A DNA stretch of 64,000 nt from Streptosporangium lutulentum (GTDB lineage: Bacteria; Actinomycetota; Actinomycetes; Streptosporangiales; Streptosporangiaceae), in NCBI RefSeq assembly GCF_030811455.1, contig NZ_JAUSQU010000001.1, positions 2,232,001-2,296,000 on the forward strand. The letters are read 5' to 3'. The notes below the pieces were generated by a model. That model did not search any database and was not told where the DNA came from. It saw nothing but the letters and a program-made list of their open reading frames with translations. Shown here one piece after another: positions 1-8,495 of this stretch (within the stretch, counting starts at the first letter, position 1; each line of letters begins with the position of its first letter). The position numbers and the translations under genes were made by a program.

Positions 1-548
1 GCGTGCGGTCCACCGGTCCACGGGCGGTCGACGTCACGCAGCGCCTCGTGCAGTCGGTCACGGCCGGGAAGCCGCAGGTCTGCCCGCGGAGCGAGCCGCT
101 CGACCACAGGGGTGGCCCGATGCAACTCGGCGAGCAGGCCGACCATCTCGGTCACGTCCTCGTGCCGATGCGGGCCGAAGTCGCCGGCGGTTCCGCAGAC
201 CATCGGGAACACCGACAAGCCGTACCGCGGGGTGAGCCGCCGCAGCACAGCGCCGTCCGTGGCCGGGATCGGCGTGACGAGGAAGTCGAGTCCGGCATCA
301 CGCCGAAGGCTCAGCGCACTTTCGAGCGACCGCCCCAGAAGACCGAAGATCTCCTCGCGCGTGGCTTCGTCGGCACCCAGATCATCGGCCGTGACGAACC
401 AGGCGGCCCCGTTCCGGTCGGAGACGGACCAGTGATAGCTGCCCGCGCCCACCGGCAGGTACTCGGCCGAACTCGCCTCGACGGCCCAATATCTGCGGAG
501 CGCCGCGATCAGTTCGCTTTCGTCCAAACCCATCGGCTTGTCCCGCAT
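1..548 (-). CDS. Aminoglycoside phosphotransferase (APH)-family protein, 3' end outside window
   Basis: The minus strand reads as one open frame from an ATG at 548 to the left edge, giving 182 residues of the N-terminal half of a kinase-like protein. The start reads MRDKPMGLDE, followed by a glycine-bearing turn (LPVGAGSYHWSV), strands and a helix rich in acidic residues, and the hinge-like HRHEDVTEMVGLLAELHRAT. This pattern matches the small lobe and hinge of APH/choline-kinase-type phosphotransferases, including spectinomycin-kinase relatives. The catalytic HxDxxxxN loop would lie beyond the window, so activity and substrate cannot be judged. It is divergent from the tetR at 705. Family assignment is by recognition of the pattern; function is inferred. 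Confidence 0.7.
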   Translation of the reverse strand, partial: MRDKPMGLDESELIAALRRYWAVEASSAEYLPVGAGSYHWSVSDRNGAAWFVTADDLGADEATREEIFGLLGRSLESALSLRRDAGLDFLVTPIPATDGAVLRRLTPRYGLSVFPMVCGTAGDFGPHRHEDVTEMVGLLAELHRATPVVERLAPRADLRLPGRDRLHEALRDVDRPWTGGPH

Positions 549-669
549 GGAGAGGCATTCTGCCCTACCCGTCCTGGTGGCCGGTCGGATTTTTTCACGA
601 CGCCCGTCCGTTTCCTACCGACAGCGCCGCAGCAGGTCCCCACAGGTGTCGGACAGAGTGTGCTTGGTC

Positions 670-698
670 TTGACGAATCAAATGAACAATCTTTTAAT
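670..698 (+). promoter_or_regulatory. Sigma70-type promoter placing the tetR transcript start at its ATG
   Basis: TTGACG at 670-675 is followed after 17 bp by TTTAAT at 693-698. Only six bases separate the -10 hexamer from the ATG at 705, so a transcript would begin at or next to the start codon. No Shine-Dalgarno sequence is present. The AT-rich stretch also holds ATGAA and TTCAT half-sites that could serve TetR autoregulation. Confidence 0.5.
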
Positions 699-704
699 TC
701 ATCT

Positions 705-1340
705 ATGGGACGTATCGCGGGCGTCACCGCCGCTGAGACGCGCGAACGCCTGCTGCAAGCGGCCGCCGAGGTCTTCGCCGAGCGCGGGTACGACGGTACG
801 CGCGTGGCCGACATCGCCGCGGCCGCGGGAGTGAGCAACGGCGCGCTGTACGCGCACTTCGGCTCGAAGGCCGAACTGCTCGTGGCCGCGCTGCGGGCGC
901 ACGGGCGGCAGCTGATGGCCAGCCTGTTCGCCGCCGACCCCGACCGGTCGATCACGGAGTTGCTCCTCGCCATCGGCCGCGGGCTGCCACGCCGCCGCGA
1001 CGCCCCCCGCCATCTCATCGTCGAGGCGCTGGTCGCGGCCCGCCGTGACGAGGACGTCGCGCGTCCGATGCGCGACTACGTCGGTGAGCGAACCGACTGG
1101 ATCGCCGAGTTGGTACGCGTGGCCCAGAGCGACGGCGAGCTGGACCCCGCGCTGTCGCCCGAGGCGCTGGCCCACTTCTGCCTGCTGCTGTCAATGGGCA
1201 GCGCACTCATCACGCCGAACCTGCACGCCGTCGACGACGCGGAATGGTCGGCGTTACTCGCCCGCGTCGCGGGCGCCCTCGTCCCACCGACGCCATCACC
1301 GCATACAGAGCGGAGTCCCCATAGTGAAAGTACGAATTGA
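705..1340 (+). CDS. TetR/AcrR-family transcriptional regulator
   Basis: The 211-residue product has a typical N-terminal TetR helix-turn-helix at about residues 10-55 (ETRERLLQAAAEVFAERGY then the recognition helix ASNGALYAHFGSK-like segment VSNGALYAHFGSK). A helical ligand-binding domain follows. The ATG at 705 is chosen because it sits directly in front of the HTH and just after a promoter; a longer frame reading in from position 3 has no TetR-like sequence before it. The end overlaps the ferredoxin gene by 17 bp, so tetR, ferredoxin and P450 form one operon and the regulator probably controls the P450. A rare TTA leucine codon occurs at 1254. Confidence 0.88.
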   Translation: MGRIAGVTAAETRERLLQAAAEVFAERGYDGTRVADIAAAAGVSNGALYAHFGSKAELLVAALRAHGRQLMASLFAADPDRSITELLLAIGRGLPRRRDAPRHLIVEALVAARRDEDVARPMRDYVGERTDWIAELVRVAQSDGELDPALSPEALAHFCLLLSMGSALITPNLHAVDDAEWSALLARVAGALVPPTPSPHTERSPHSESTN

Positions 1341-1515
1341 TTCTGAGCGTTGCCACGGACACGGCCGCTGCTATGACCTTGCCCCTGATCTGTTCGGAGA
1401 GGACGACGAGGGCTACGGGCAGGTCGTCGGCGACGGGGCTGTGCCACCGGGCCAGGAACAGGCAGCACGTCTGGCCCTGGCCAACTGTCCGGAAAGAGCG
1501 ATCGAGATCCTCTAA
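1324..1515 (+). CDS. 3Fe-4S ferredoxin of the P450 partner type
   Basis: This 63-residue acidic protein carries the three-cysteine pattern of actinobacterial 3Fe-4S ferredoxins: CHGHGRC near residues 10-16 and CPERAI near the C-terminus. It begins with GTG at 1324 inside the end of tetR, with a GGAG-like site about ten bases upstream. It lies 11 bp before the P450 and is therefore its likely direct electron donor. No ferredoxin reductase is encoded nearby, so a general cellular reductase must supply electrons. The length and the single-cluster pattern are normal for the family. Confidence 0.9.
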   Translation: MKVRIDSERCHGHGRCYDLAPDLFGEDDEGYGQVVGDGAVPPGQEQAARLALANCPERAIEIL

Positions 1516-1526
1516 GGAGGCGTGGC

Positions 1527-2798
1527 ATGACCGTCGACGACCGCTTCACCCAGAGTTTCCAGGAGAGGCAGCAGAACCGGCCCCTCGAACCACGCAGTGA
1601 GATCATCACCGGCCCCGTCTCCGACTGGGCGACCGACTTCTCCCACGCCGAGCCCGAGTGGGCCGCCGATCCCTACCCCATCCAGGACGAGCTGCGGCAG
1701 CGCTGCCCGATCGCGCACACCGAGCGGTTCGGCGGCGCCTGGCTGCCGACGCGCTACGAGGACGTCGCGGCGATCGCCTACGACACCGAGCGCTTCTCCT
1801 CGCGGGCGATCATCGTGAGCAACGTCCGGCCGCCCCTTGAGCTGGCGCCGGTGGGCGGTACGCCGCCGATCTCCTCCGACCCGCCCTTCCACCACGACGC
1901 GCGCAAGCTGCTGCTGCCGGCGTTCACCAAGACCGCGGTCTCCAAGCAGGAGGAGGTGACGCGAGCGTTCTGCCACTCGCTCATCGACTCCTTCGAGGGG
2001 CAGGACGTCATCGACGCCGCCCGGGACTACGCCCAGCACATCCCGATGCGCGTCATCGCCGACATGCTCGGCTTCCCGCCCGAGGACGGGCCGCAGTTCC
2101 GTGAATTCGTCGAGAACGCGCTGGAGGGCATCAACTCCCCGCCCGAGGAGCGCATCCTCCGGGTGGAGAAGCTGTTCGACTACCTGCTCACGCAGATCCG
2201 CGACCACGTCGACAACCCGCGCGACGACCTGACGACCTACCTCATCAACGCGGAGCTCTACGGCCAGAAGCTGGAGCCGAATCACGTGGCGGGCACGATG
2301 GCGCTGCTGCTCATCGCCGGCATCGACACCACGTGGAGCGCGATCGGCGCATCGCTGTGGCACCTGGCCAAGACACCGGCCGACCGTGAGCGCCTGGTCG
2401 CCGAGCCCGCCCTGTTGCCGACCGCGATGGAGGAGTTGCTGCGGGCCTACGGGCCGGTCACGATGGCCCGGCTGGTCAAGGAGGACATGCACTGGAACGG
2501 CGTCGACATGAAGGCCGACGACTGGATCCTGCTGTCATTCCCGGCGGCCAACCGCGACCCGGCCCAGTTCGACCGGGCGGACGAGGTCGTCATCGACCGC
2601 CAGGTCAACCGGCACGCCGCGTTCGGCCTGGGCATCCACCGCTGCGTGGGCTCGCACCTGGCGCGCATGGAACTGCGGGTCGCGCTCGAGGTCTGGCTGG
2701 AGCGGATCCCGGACTTCAGTCTGGAGGACCCGGCGGCGGTGACGTGGGCCACGGGCCAGGTCCGCGGTCCCCGCACGCTCCCGCTCCGCATCGGCTGA
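1527..2798 (+). CDS. Cytochrome P450
   Basis: The 423-residue soluble P450 has the oxygen-binding helix motif AGIDTTWSA at about residues 260-268, an ExxR helix (EELLRAYG) and the haem-thiolate loop FGLGIHRCVGSHLARME with the cysteine at residue 373. An AAGGAGG ribosome site lies just before the ATG. Length and motifs indicate an intact monooxygenase. The order tetR, ferredoxin, P450 is compact, so substrate-responsive control by the TetR protein is likely. The substrate cannot be read from sequence; the sequence is not an obvious CYP105 member, unlike the second P450 at 32544. Confidence 0.93.
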   Translation: MTVDDRFTQSFQERQQNRPLEPRSEIITGPVSDWATDFSHAEPEWAADPYPIQDELRQRCPIAHTERFGGAWLPTRYEDVAAIAYDTERFSSRAIIVSNVRPPLELAPVGGTPPISSDPPFHHDARKLLLPAFTKTAVSKQEEVTRAFCHSLIDSFEGQDVIDAARDYAQHIPMRVIADMLGFPPEDGPQFREFVENALEGINSPPEERILRVEKLFDYLLTQIRDHVDNPRDDLTTYLINAELYGQKLEPNHVAGTMALLLIAGIDTTWSAIGASLWHLAKTPADRERLVAEPALLPTAMEELLRAYGPVTMARLVKEDMHWNGVDMKADDWILLSFPAANRDPAQFDRADEVVIDRQVNRHAAFGLGIHRCVGSHLARMELRVALEVWLERIPDFSLEDPAAVTWATGQVRGPRTLPLRIG

Positions 2799-2879
2799 CC
2801 GTGGAAGGGCGGCGTGCGCGGTGACGCCGTCGTCCGGTGAGCGTCGCTCTCCTGGAACGACGGGAACGACTGGAACGAC

Positions 2880-2915
2880 GGGCGGTGGCCGCGGGATGCC
2901 CCGCGGCCACCGCCC
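2880..2915. terminator. Perfect 16-bp hairpin, terminator-like
   Basis: GGGCGGTGGCCGCGGG at 2880-2895 and its exact complement at 2900-2915 flank the loop ATGC. It follows the P450 by about 80 bp and lies at the truncated end of the minus-strand GAP remnant, so it could end transcription from either side. There is no strong T-run, as is common in high-GC actinomycetes. Confidence 0.7.
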
Positions 2916-2918
2916 GTT

Positions 2919-3071
2919 CGTCAGCGTCACCGTCCCGAGATAGATCAGCAGACGGGACGTCTGCGATCGATCTGCGACGAGCATCAGGTAGACGGGGATA
3001 CCGAGGGTGCCGAAGCTCGTGCTGTCGATGATCGCCAGAGCGGCGAGGGTGAGCAGTAAGCCCGTCGTCAT
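2919..3071 (-). pseudogene. 5' remnant of a GAP-family (Sap-like) membrane protein gene
   Basis: From an ATG at 3071 the first 51 residues read MTTGLLLTLAALAIIDS, then TSFGTLGIPVYLMLV and RLLIYLGTVTLT. This is the characteristic N-terminus of GAP/Sap-type polytopic membrane proteins of actinobacteria, normally well over 200 residues. Homology stops at the base of the 16-bp hairpin, after which the frame runs on as proline- and arginine-rich noise into the P450 antisense. The remainder of the gene is missing, so this is a deletion remnant. Identification rests on the conserved IDSTSFGT segment. Confidence 0.6.
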
Positions 3072-3161
3072 GTGTCGATTATTCGATCGAAGGCCGGATC
3101 GTTCCTCCTTCCGGATGCCGAATCCGGCGTACACCCAATGGCCTACACACTCCGGGGCTTT

Positions 3162-3941
3162 TCACCCCGCGTCGCGAAGCCGTAGCGAGAGCCCGCCACC
3201 CAGAAGCGCCGCGACGGCCCATGCGGCGAGCACGCCGAGGCCCGCCCACGGGCTGAGGGGCAGGCCGGACAGATGGGTGGTCGCCTGGACGGTGAGTCCG
3301 GCGTTCATCGGCGAGATCTGCCAGAGGAGCCGCTGCCAGCCCGGATCGGAGACCATGAGGATGACGATCGGGAAAAGGTAGAGCAGACCGAGCACGGTCC
3401 CGATGGCCGCCGCGGAGTCCCGCACGGCGACGGCGATGCCGAGGCTGAGCAGGGCGACGAGCGCGAGATAGAGGACCGACCCGGCGGCCGCGCGAAGCGT
3501 CGGTCCGTCGGCCAGGGACAGCGGCGGTTGGCCGTGGGCGGGGATGAAGCCGTTGCCGGGCAGGATGAGCCGCCCGGCCAGCACGGACGTGAGCACGGCG
3601 AGGGTGCCCGCGGCGAGTGTCAGGCCGGTCAGGACGGCCGCCTTGGCGGCCAGGACGGTGGCCCGGCGCGGCGTCGCGGCCAGGGTGGTGCGGATCATCC
3701 CGGTGCTGTACTCGTCGGTGATCGCCAGTACGGCGAGGACGGCGACGATCGCCTGGCCCAGCTGAACTCCGAAAAGGCTGAGCTTGACGGTGTCGTGGTC
3801 GCAGCCCGCCGGCGGGCAGGACACGGTGGCGGTCGCGGCGGCGCTCAGCGCCACGGTCAGCGCGACGACGGCGAGCAGCAGCCGGCCGGTGCCTGGCATG
3901 GTGCGTAGTTTGGTCCACTCCGCGTGCAGTTGTTGTCTCAC
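3162..3941 (-). CDS. ABC-2 type transporter permease
   Basis: The 259-residue membrane protein starts with GTG at 3941, which overlaps the stop of the upstream permease (GTGA), with a GGAG site in front. It begins VRQQLHAEWTKLRTM, the cytoplasmic entry helix (EWTKLRT) seen in ABC-2 permeases of actinobacteria. About six hydrophobic segments and the coupling sequence ITDEYSTGMIRTTLAATPRR follow. It is the last gene of the exporter operon with the ATPase at 5503 and the larger permease at 3938. Together they probably export a hydrophobic compound or antibiotic and respond to the adjacent two-component system. Confidence 0.85.
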   Translation of the reverse strand: MRQQLHAEWTKLRTMPGTGRLLLAVVALTVALSAAATATVSCPPAGCDHDTVKLSLFGVQLGQAIVAVLAVLAITDEYSTGMIRTTLAATPRRATVLAAKAAVLTGLTLAAGTLAVLTSVLAGRLILPGNGFIPAHGQPPLSLADGPTLRAAAGSVLYLALVALLSLGIAVAVRDSAAAIGTVLGLLYLFPIVILMVSDPGWQRLLWQISPMNAGLTVQATTHLSGLPLSPWAGLGVLAAWAVAALLGGGLSLRLRDAG

Positions 3942-5506
3942 GCGTCTCTCCTGCGGAGCTGGAGGACGGCCAGGACGAGGGCGAGTGCGGTGTAGCCGCA
4001 CAGCACGGCGAGGCCGGTCCACGGCGCCAGCGGGTAGTAGCCCGCCTGGGGTACGTAGTGGCCGGTCACGTGCGCGTACTCCGGGATGCTCTGCTGGATC
4101 GCGAAGCCGGCGGCCGGGGTGAGCCGCAGCAGCCACTGCGCCGCGGTCTCGGGCAGGACGGAGACGGTCGCGAGGACGTGGGGGACGACGATCACCATGA
4201 TGGAGGTGATGACCGCCGCGACGCTGCGCCGGAACACGGCGCCGAGGGCGAGGGCGAGGACGGCGGCGACGGCGAGCAACGCCGCGACACCGGCGACGAC
4301 GCGCGTTTCGGTGAGCACCGTCACCGGGAGGACGTAGTTGCCGTTGGAACGCAGGATCTGCTCGCCGACCGTGACCGTGACCGTGGCCGCGGCCAGCCCG
4401 GCGACGAAGGTGACCGTGCCGATCACGAGGGCCTTGGCCGCCAGCGTTCTGCCGCGCCGCGGACCGGCGGTCAGGGTGGTGCGGATCATTCCCCGCCGGT
4501 ACTCGGCGGTGATGGACGTCACCGCCACCACGATCACCAGGATCAGCCCGGTGAGCACGCCGGTGAGGGTGCGCTCGACGGGCTGGCCGTCCATCAGCGG
4601 CGCGATGTCTCCGGTTCCGGTCACGGTGAACGTGCCGCCGGACTCCCGCACCCCGTTCGGACGATGGTGGCGTTCCCAATCGGTCGTTCCCGCGGCTCCC
4701 ACGGCCTCGCGGTTCCACCCGCCGCCGGGCGCGTCGCCCCGCAGGTCGACGTGGTCGAAGACGGCGGTGGCCTGGGTGAAGCGCACCTGCTCGATGCTCC
4801 CGCCGAGATCGGCCTGCTTCACCGTCAGGTCGCCCGGGGAGGTGACGAAGAGCCCGACCTGCACCGTGGCGGGCAGCCCGTCCAGGTGAGCCGTGCCGAC
4901 CTCGGTCCACCGGGTGCCGTCGGCCGACTCGTGGCCGGTGAGCGTGTCACCGGTGCGGGTCAGCCGCAACCAGCGCGGAGACGCCGTCGAGACGCCGCCC
5001 GGACGGCCGGCGGTGTCCTGGGTGAAGTTGTGCTGCATCCGCACTCCGTGGCCGCCGGTGACCATCACCGCCGCGTAGGCCGATCCCTGCCGCGTGCCCT
5101 CCTTGACGATGAGCCCGGCCTTCGCCCACGGCACGACGCCGGGGACGAGCTCGTCGTGGTTGGGCGGGGGATAGGTGATGATGCCGGTCAGCGAGGTCAC
5201 CCGGACGGTGATGCTGCCGTTTCCGGCCAGCGACCGGTGCATGAAGAAGAACCGGTCCTCCACCGCTTCGCCGTCCGGCCCCACCGGAACAGCGGGACAG
5301 GTGACCTCGACCGGACCGATGCCGCATGAGGCGTGGCTGCCTGACGCGGAGACCAGCCCGAGCAGCACGACGACCAGCGCCGCGGCCACCAGGCCGATCA
5401 CCCAGCCGCGAACCGTCCGGAACTTGGTCCACTCCGCGCGCAGCAGGTGCGCGAAGCCTTCGCGCTCGATCCGCGGGCGGTGCGGGGTGGGGGTGCCGGC
5501 GGTCAT
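3938..5506 (-). CDS. ABC-2 type permease with a large extracytoplasmic beta-sandwich insert
   Basis: The 522-residue protein shares the entry helix (LLRAEWTKFRTVRG) and coupling segment (EYRRGMIRTTLTAGPRRGR) of its smaller partner. Between the first membrane helix (residues about 34-54) and the second (about 318) it carries some 250 extracytoplasmic residues. This insert contains cysteines and a segment (SPRWLRLTRTGDTLTG with WTEVGTAHL) resembling concanavalin-like glucanase/DUF1349-type beta-sandwiches, which bind sugars or cell-wall material. The start ATG overlaps the ATPase stop. The insert suggests sensing or binding outside the membrane, which is inference. The remaining five or so membrane helices form the usual permease core. 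Confidence 0.82.
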   Translation of the reverse strand: MTAGTPTPHRPRIEREGFAHLLRAEWTKFRTVRGWVIGLVAAALVVVLLGLVSASGSHASCGIGPVEVTCPAVPVGPDGEAVEDRFFFMHRSLAGNGSITVRVTSLTGIITYPPPNHDELVPGVVPWAKAGLIVKEGTRQGSAYAAVMVTGGHGVRMQHNFTQDTAGRPGGVSTASPRWLRLTRTGDTLTGHESADGTRWTEVGTAHLDGLPATVQVGLFVTSPGDLTVKQADLGGSIEQVRFTQATAVFDHVDLRGDAPGGGWNREAVGAAGTTDWERHHRPNGVRESGGTFTVTGTGDIAPLMDGQPVERTLTGVLTGLILVIVVAVTSITAEYRRGMIRTTLTAGPRRGRTLAAKALVIGTVTFVAGLAAATVTVTVGEQILRSNGNYVLPVTVLTETRVVAGVAALLAVAAVLALALGAVFRRSVAAVITSIMVIVVPHVLATVSVLPETAAQWLLRLTPAAGFAIQQSIPEYAHVTGHYVPQAGYYPLAPWTGLAVLCGYTALALVLAVLQLRRRDA

Positions 5507-6447
5507 CGTGCCGCCTCCTGCCCGGTGGCGGCCCCCGCGGCGGCGCGGAACTCGACCGCGTCCCGAGTCAGCTCCAGATAGGCCTCCTCAAGCGTCGCGC
5601 GATGCGCCGAGACCTCGGAGAACGGCACCGCGCTCCGGTTGAGGAGCGTCACGACGCGCGTCGCCTCCAGTCCGGAGACGGTGAGGGTGTCGTGGCCGGC
5701 GACGGCCACGGTGGCACCGGCGTTCGCCAGCGCCGCCATCGCGGCGGGTCGCGCCGTGGTGCGCAACGTGACCCGGTCGCGGGACGCGGCCGCGATCAGG
5801 TCGGCCACGCCGGTGTCGGCGACGACCCGGCCGCGCCCTACCACCACCAGATGGTCGGCGGTGTCCTGGAGTTCGCTCATCAGGTGGCTGGAGACCAGGA
5901 CGGCGCGGCCCTCGGCGGCCAGCGACCGCAGGAGGCCGCGTATCCACACGATGCCCTCGGGATCCAGGCCGTTGGACGGCTCGTCGAGCATCAGCACAGG
6001 CGGGTCGCCGAGCAGGGCCGCGGCGATCCCGAGCCGCTGCCGCATGCCCAGGGAGAAATCGCCCGCCCTGCGCCGGGCCACGGACCGCAGTCCGCTCTGC
6101 TCGATCACCTCGTCGACCCGCCTGGCGCCCAAGCCCTGGGAGTGGGCCAGCCACAACAGGTGGTTGCGGGCGGTGCGGCTCGGCTGCAGCGCCGAGGCGT
6201 CCAGGAGCGCCCCGAGGCGGCACAGCGGCCGGCGAAAGCCGGTGTACGGTCGCCCGCCCACCAGCGCGCTGCCCTCGTCGGCCGCGTCCAGGCCGAGAAT
6301 CACCCGCATCGTGGTGGATTTTCCCGCGCCGTTCGGGCCGACGAACCCGGTGACCTGTCCCGGCTTCACGGTGAAGGACATCCCGTCCAGCGCGACGGTC
6401 CGGCCGAACCGCTTGCGCAGCCCGGCGACTTCGATGGTTGCTTGCAT
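5503..6447 (-). CDS. ABC transporter ATP-binding protein
   Basis: This 314-residue ATPase has Walker A GPNGAGKSTT near residue 40, the signature FSLGMRQRLGIAAALL near 135 and Walker B VLMLDEPSNGLDP near 155, followed by the switch SSHLMSELQ. The C-terminal 90 residues are the accessory domain of the drug-export (DrrA/BcrA) subclass. It is the first gene of the operon, overlapping the large permease by four bases. It is divergent from the histidine kinase at 6557, a layout typical of two-component systems that control a neighbouring detoxification exporter. Confidence 0.93.
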   Translation of the reverse strand: MQATIEVAGLRKRFGRTVALDGMSFTVKPGQVTGFVGPNGAGKSTTMRVILGLDAADEGSALVGGRPYTGFRRPLCRLGALLDASALQPSRTARNHLLWLAHSQGLGARRVDEVIEQSGLRSVARRRAGDFSLGMRQRLGIAAALLGDPPVLMLDEPSNGLDPEGIVWIRGLLRSLAAEGRAVLVSSHLMSELQDTADHLVVVGRGRVVADTGVADLIAAASRDRVTLRTTARPAAMAALANAGATVAVAGHDTLTVSGLEATRVVTLLNRSAVPFSEVSAHRATLEEAYLELTRDAVEFRAAAGAATGQEAAR

Positions 6448-6556
6448 GCGTTCGGTTCTACGGAGCCGGTCATAACGTGGGCCGAACGCGGGCCGTCATG
6501 TCGTTGTTAGGTGCGGGACGGCATCCTGGAAGCAGGCACGGAACGGGAGAGGACCG

Positions 6557-7744
6557 ATGAGGAATCCGCGACGCCTGGCGCTGCCGGGCCGCACCGTACG
6601 GCTGCGCTTCACCGCCCTGTACGGTGTTCTGTTCCTGCTGTCCGGTGTCGGACTGCTGGCCGTCACCAACCTCGTGGCCCTCGGATCGTCACGAAGCACG
6701 GTGCCGGCGGAGAACGCCCAGCTCCGGCAGCCCACGCTCGCGGCCGCCCAGGAGCAGATCGGCCTGCTCCAGACCCGGCTGTCGGAGATACATGCGGTCC
6801 AGTCGCGTCAGCTCCTGGTCGGCTCGGCGGTCGCGCTCGCCGTCATGGCCGTGGTGTCGGTCGTGCTGGGCCGGGTCGTCGCGGGCCGGGTGCTGCGCCC
6901 GCTGCGGACGATCACCACGGCCACGCGGCGGATCTCCGCCGACAACCTGCACGAGCGGCTGGCCGTACCGGGCCCCGCCGACGAGGTGAAGGACCTGGCC
7001 GACACCATCGACGGGCTGCTGGAACGCCTGGAGAGCTCCTTCGCCGCGCAGCGCCGATTCGTCGCCAACGCCTCCCACGAACTGCGCACCCCGCTGGCGA
7101 CCATGCGGGCGTCGCTGGACGTGGCCGTCGCCAAGCCGGAACCCGTACCGGCACAGACGATCGCGCTCGCCGACCGGATCCGCACCGAACTCGACCAGGT
7201 CGACCGGCTTCTGGAGGGCTTCCTCATGCTCGCCCGCACCCAGCACGGCGCCCTGTCCGACCGCGCGACGATCTCGCTCGGCCGCGTGGTGTCCGCCGCC
7301 CTGGACGCCCGAGCCGCCGACATCACGGCCGGGAGCCTGACCGTCCACGACGGCGACGTCCACGACGGCGCCTGGACGCGGGGGAGCCGCACGCTCCTGT
7401 CCCGCATGGTCGACAACGTGATCGACAACGCGGTCGTCCACAATCACGACGGCGGCTGGATCCGGGTCGCCACCACATCCGACGGCGGGACGGCGCGGCT
7501 CGTCGTGGAGACGGGCGGCCACGTTCTCGACCAGGAGCAGCTCTCGCGGCTGGCCCAGCCGTTCCAGCGGCTCGGTGCGGACCGGACCGGCTCCGGCAGC
7601 GGCTCCGGGCTCGGACTGTCGATCGTCGCGGCCGTCGCGACGGCGCACGGCGGCGACCTCGACCTGCGTGCCCGGCCCGAGGGCGGCCTCCGGGTCGCCG
7701 TCTCCCTGCCCCTGGCGGATGCGCGGGCGGGGGTTTCGGCGTGA
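6557..7744 (+). CDS. Sensor histidine kinase (HAMP-HisKA-HATPase)
   Basis: The 395-residue kinase has two membrane helices (about 17-40 and 92-112) enclosing a short extracellular loop of about 50 residues, a HAMP linker, the phosphoacceptor box FVANASHELRTPLATMRAS with its histidine near residue 176, an N box (MVDNVIDNAVVHN) and a G box (GSGSGLGLSIVAAVATAHGG). The small sensor loop suggests stimulus detection within or at the membrane. A GGGAGAGG ribosome site precedes the ATG. The stop overlaps the response regulator start as GTGA. It probably senses the substrate of the divergent ABC exporter. Confidence 0.92.
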   Translation: MRNPRRLALPGRTVRLRFTALYGVLFLLSGVGLLAVTNLVALGSSRSTVPAENAQLRQPTLAAAQEQIGLLQTRLSEIHAVQSRQLLVGSAVALAVMAVVSVVLGRVVAGRVLRPLRTITTATRRISADNLHERLAVPGPADEVKDLADTIDGLLERLESSFAAQRRFVANASHELRTPLATMRASLDVAVAKPEPVPAQTIALADRIRTELDQVDRLLEGFLMLARTQHGALSDRATISLGRVVSAALDARAADITAGSLTVHDGDVHDGAWTRGSRTLLSRMVDNVIDNAVVHNHDGGWIRVATTSDGGTARLVVETGGHVLDQEQLSRLAQPFQRLGADRTGSGSGSGLGLSIVAAVATAHGGDLDLRARPEGGLRVAVSLPLADARAGVSA

Positions 7745-8409
7745 GGGTGCTGGTGGTCGAGGACGCACGCTCCCTCGCCGCCGTCCTGGCCGAGGGCCTG
7801 CGTGATCAGGGCATGGCGGTGGACGTGGCGTACGACGGCCGGCAGGCCGCGGCCAAACTCGACCTCAACGCCTACGACGTGGTCGTCCTCGACCGCGACC
7901 TGCCGGGAATCCACGGCGACACCCTCTGCCGGATGATCACTGACCGCGATGACCGCGTCATGGTCCTGATGCTGACCGCGGCCGGCGCGCCCGGCGACCG
8001 GGTCAGCGGCCTGACCCTGGGGGCCGACGACTACCTCGCCAAGCCTTTCCACTTCCCCGAGCTGGTCGTACGCATTCGCTCCCTGGCGCGCCGCCGGCCC
8101 TTCGCCCGCCCCCGCACCCTGCGCGCGGCGGGCGTCGAACTCGATCCCCTGGGCCGCACCGCCATCCGCGACGGCCGCCGGCTGGATCTGTCGGTCAAGG
8201 AGTTCGCCCTCCTCGAAGCCCTCCTGCGCGCCGTCCCCGCCTTTCTCAGCACCGAGGATCTGCTCGAACAGGTCTGGGACGAGCACGCCGACCCGTTCAC
8301 CAACACCGTCACCGTCACCGTCGGCCGCCTGCGCCGCAAACTCGGCAGCCCTTCGATCATCACCACCACCCCCGGCGTCGGCTACCGCATCATCGACCCA
8401 CTCGATTAG
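7741..8409 (+). CDS. OmpR/PhoB-type response regulator
   Basis: The 222-residue regulator starts with GTG at 7741 overlapping the kinase stop. The receiver domain (1-115) has acidic residues VVED, the phosphoacceptor VVLDRDLPG and the conserved lysine in YLAKPF. The C-terminal winged helix (130-222) ends with the typical TVTVGRLRRKLG and GVGYRI motif. It is the cognate partner of the kinase at 6557 and is the best candidate to bind the 110-bp divergent promoter region in front of the ABC exporter. Confidence 0.92.
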   Translation: MRVLVVEDARSLAAVLAEGLRDQGMAVDVAYDGRQAAAKLDLNAYDVVVLDRDLPGIHGDTLCRMITDRDDRVMVLMLTAAGAPGDRVSGLTLGADDYLAKPFHFPELVVRIRSLARRRPFARPRTLRAAGVELDPLGRTAIRDGRRLDLSVKEFALLEALLRAVPAFLSTEDLLEQVWDEHADPFTNTVTVTVGRLRRKLGSPSIITTTPGVGYRIIDPLD

Positions 8410-8495
8410 GAGACGACCTCCAGGGGGCAACGACGGGGCTTCGCGGGGCCTTGAGGGCGGGCGGTGCGGATCGGGTGCGGCGATTGCGGGCGCGG

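Noticed and set aside
3-704. Open plus-strand frame upstream of tetR that would make a 445-residue protein
   Set aside because: The first 234 residues have no TetR character; the opposite strand encodes the APH-like protein there and a promoter lies just before ATG 705.
4058-5329. A 423-codon plus-strand frame over the large permease
   Set aside because: Composition is rich in Gly, Asp and Arg with no hydrophobic or domain pattern; the minus strand gives a clear permease.
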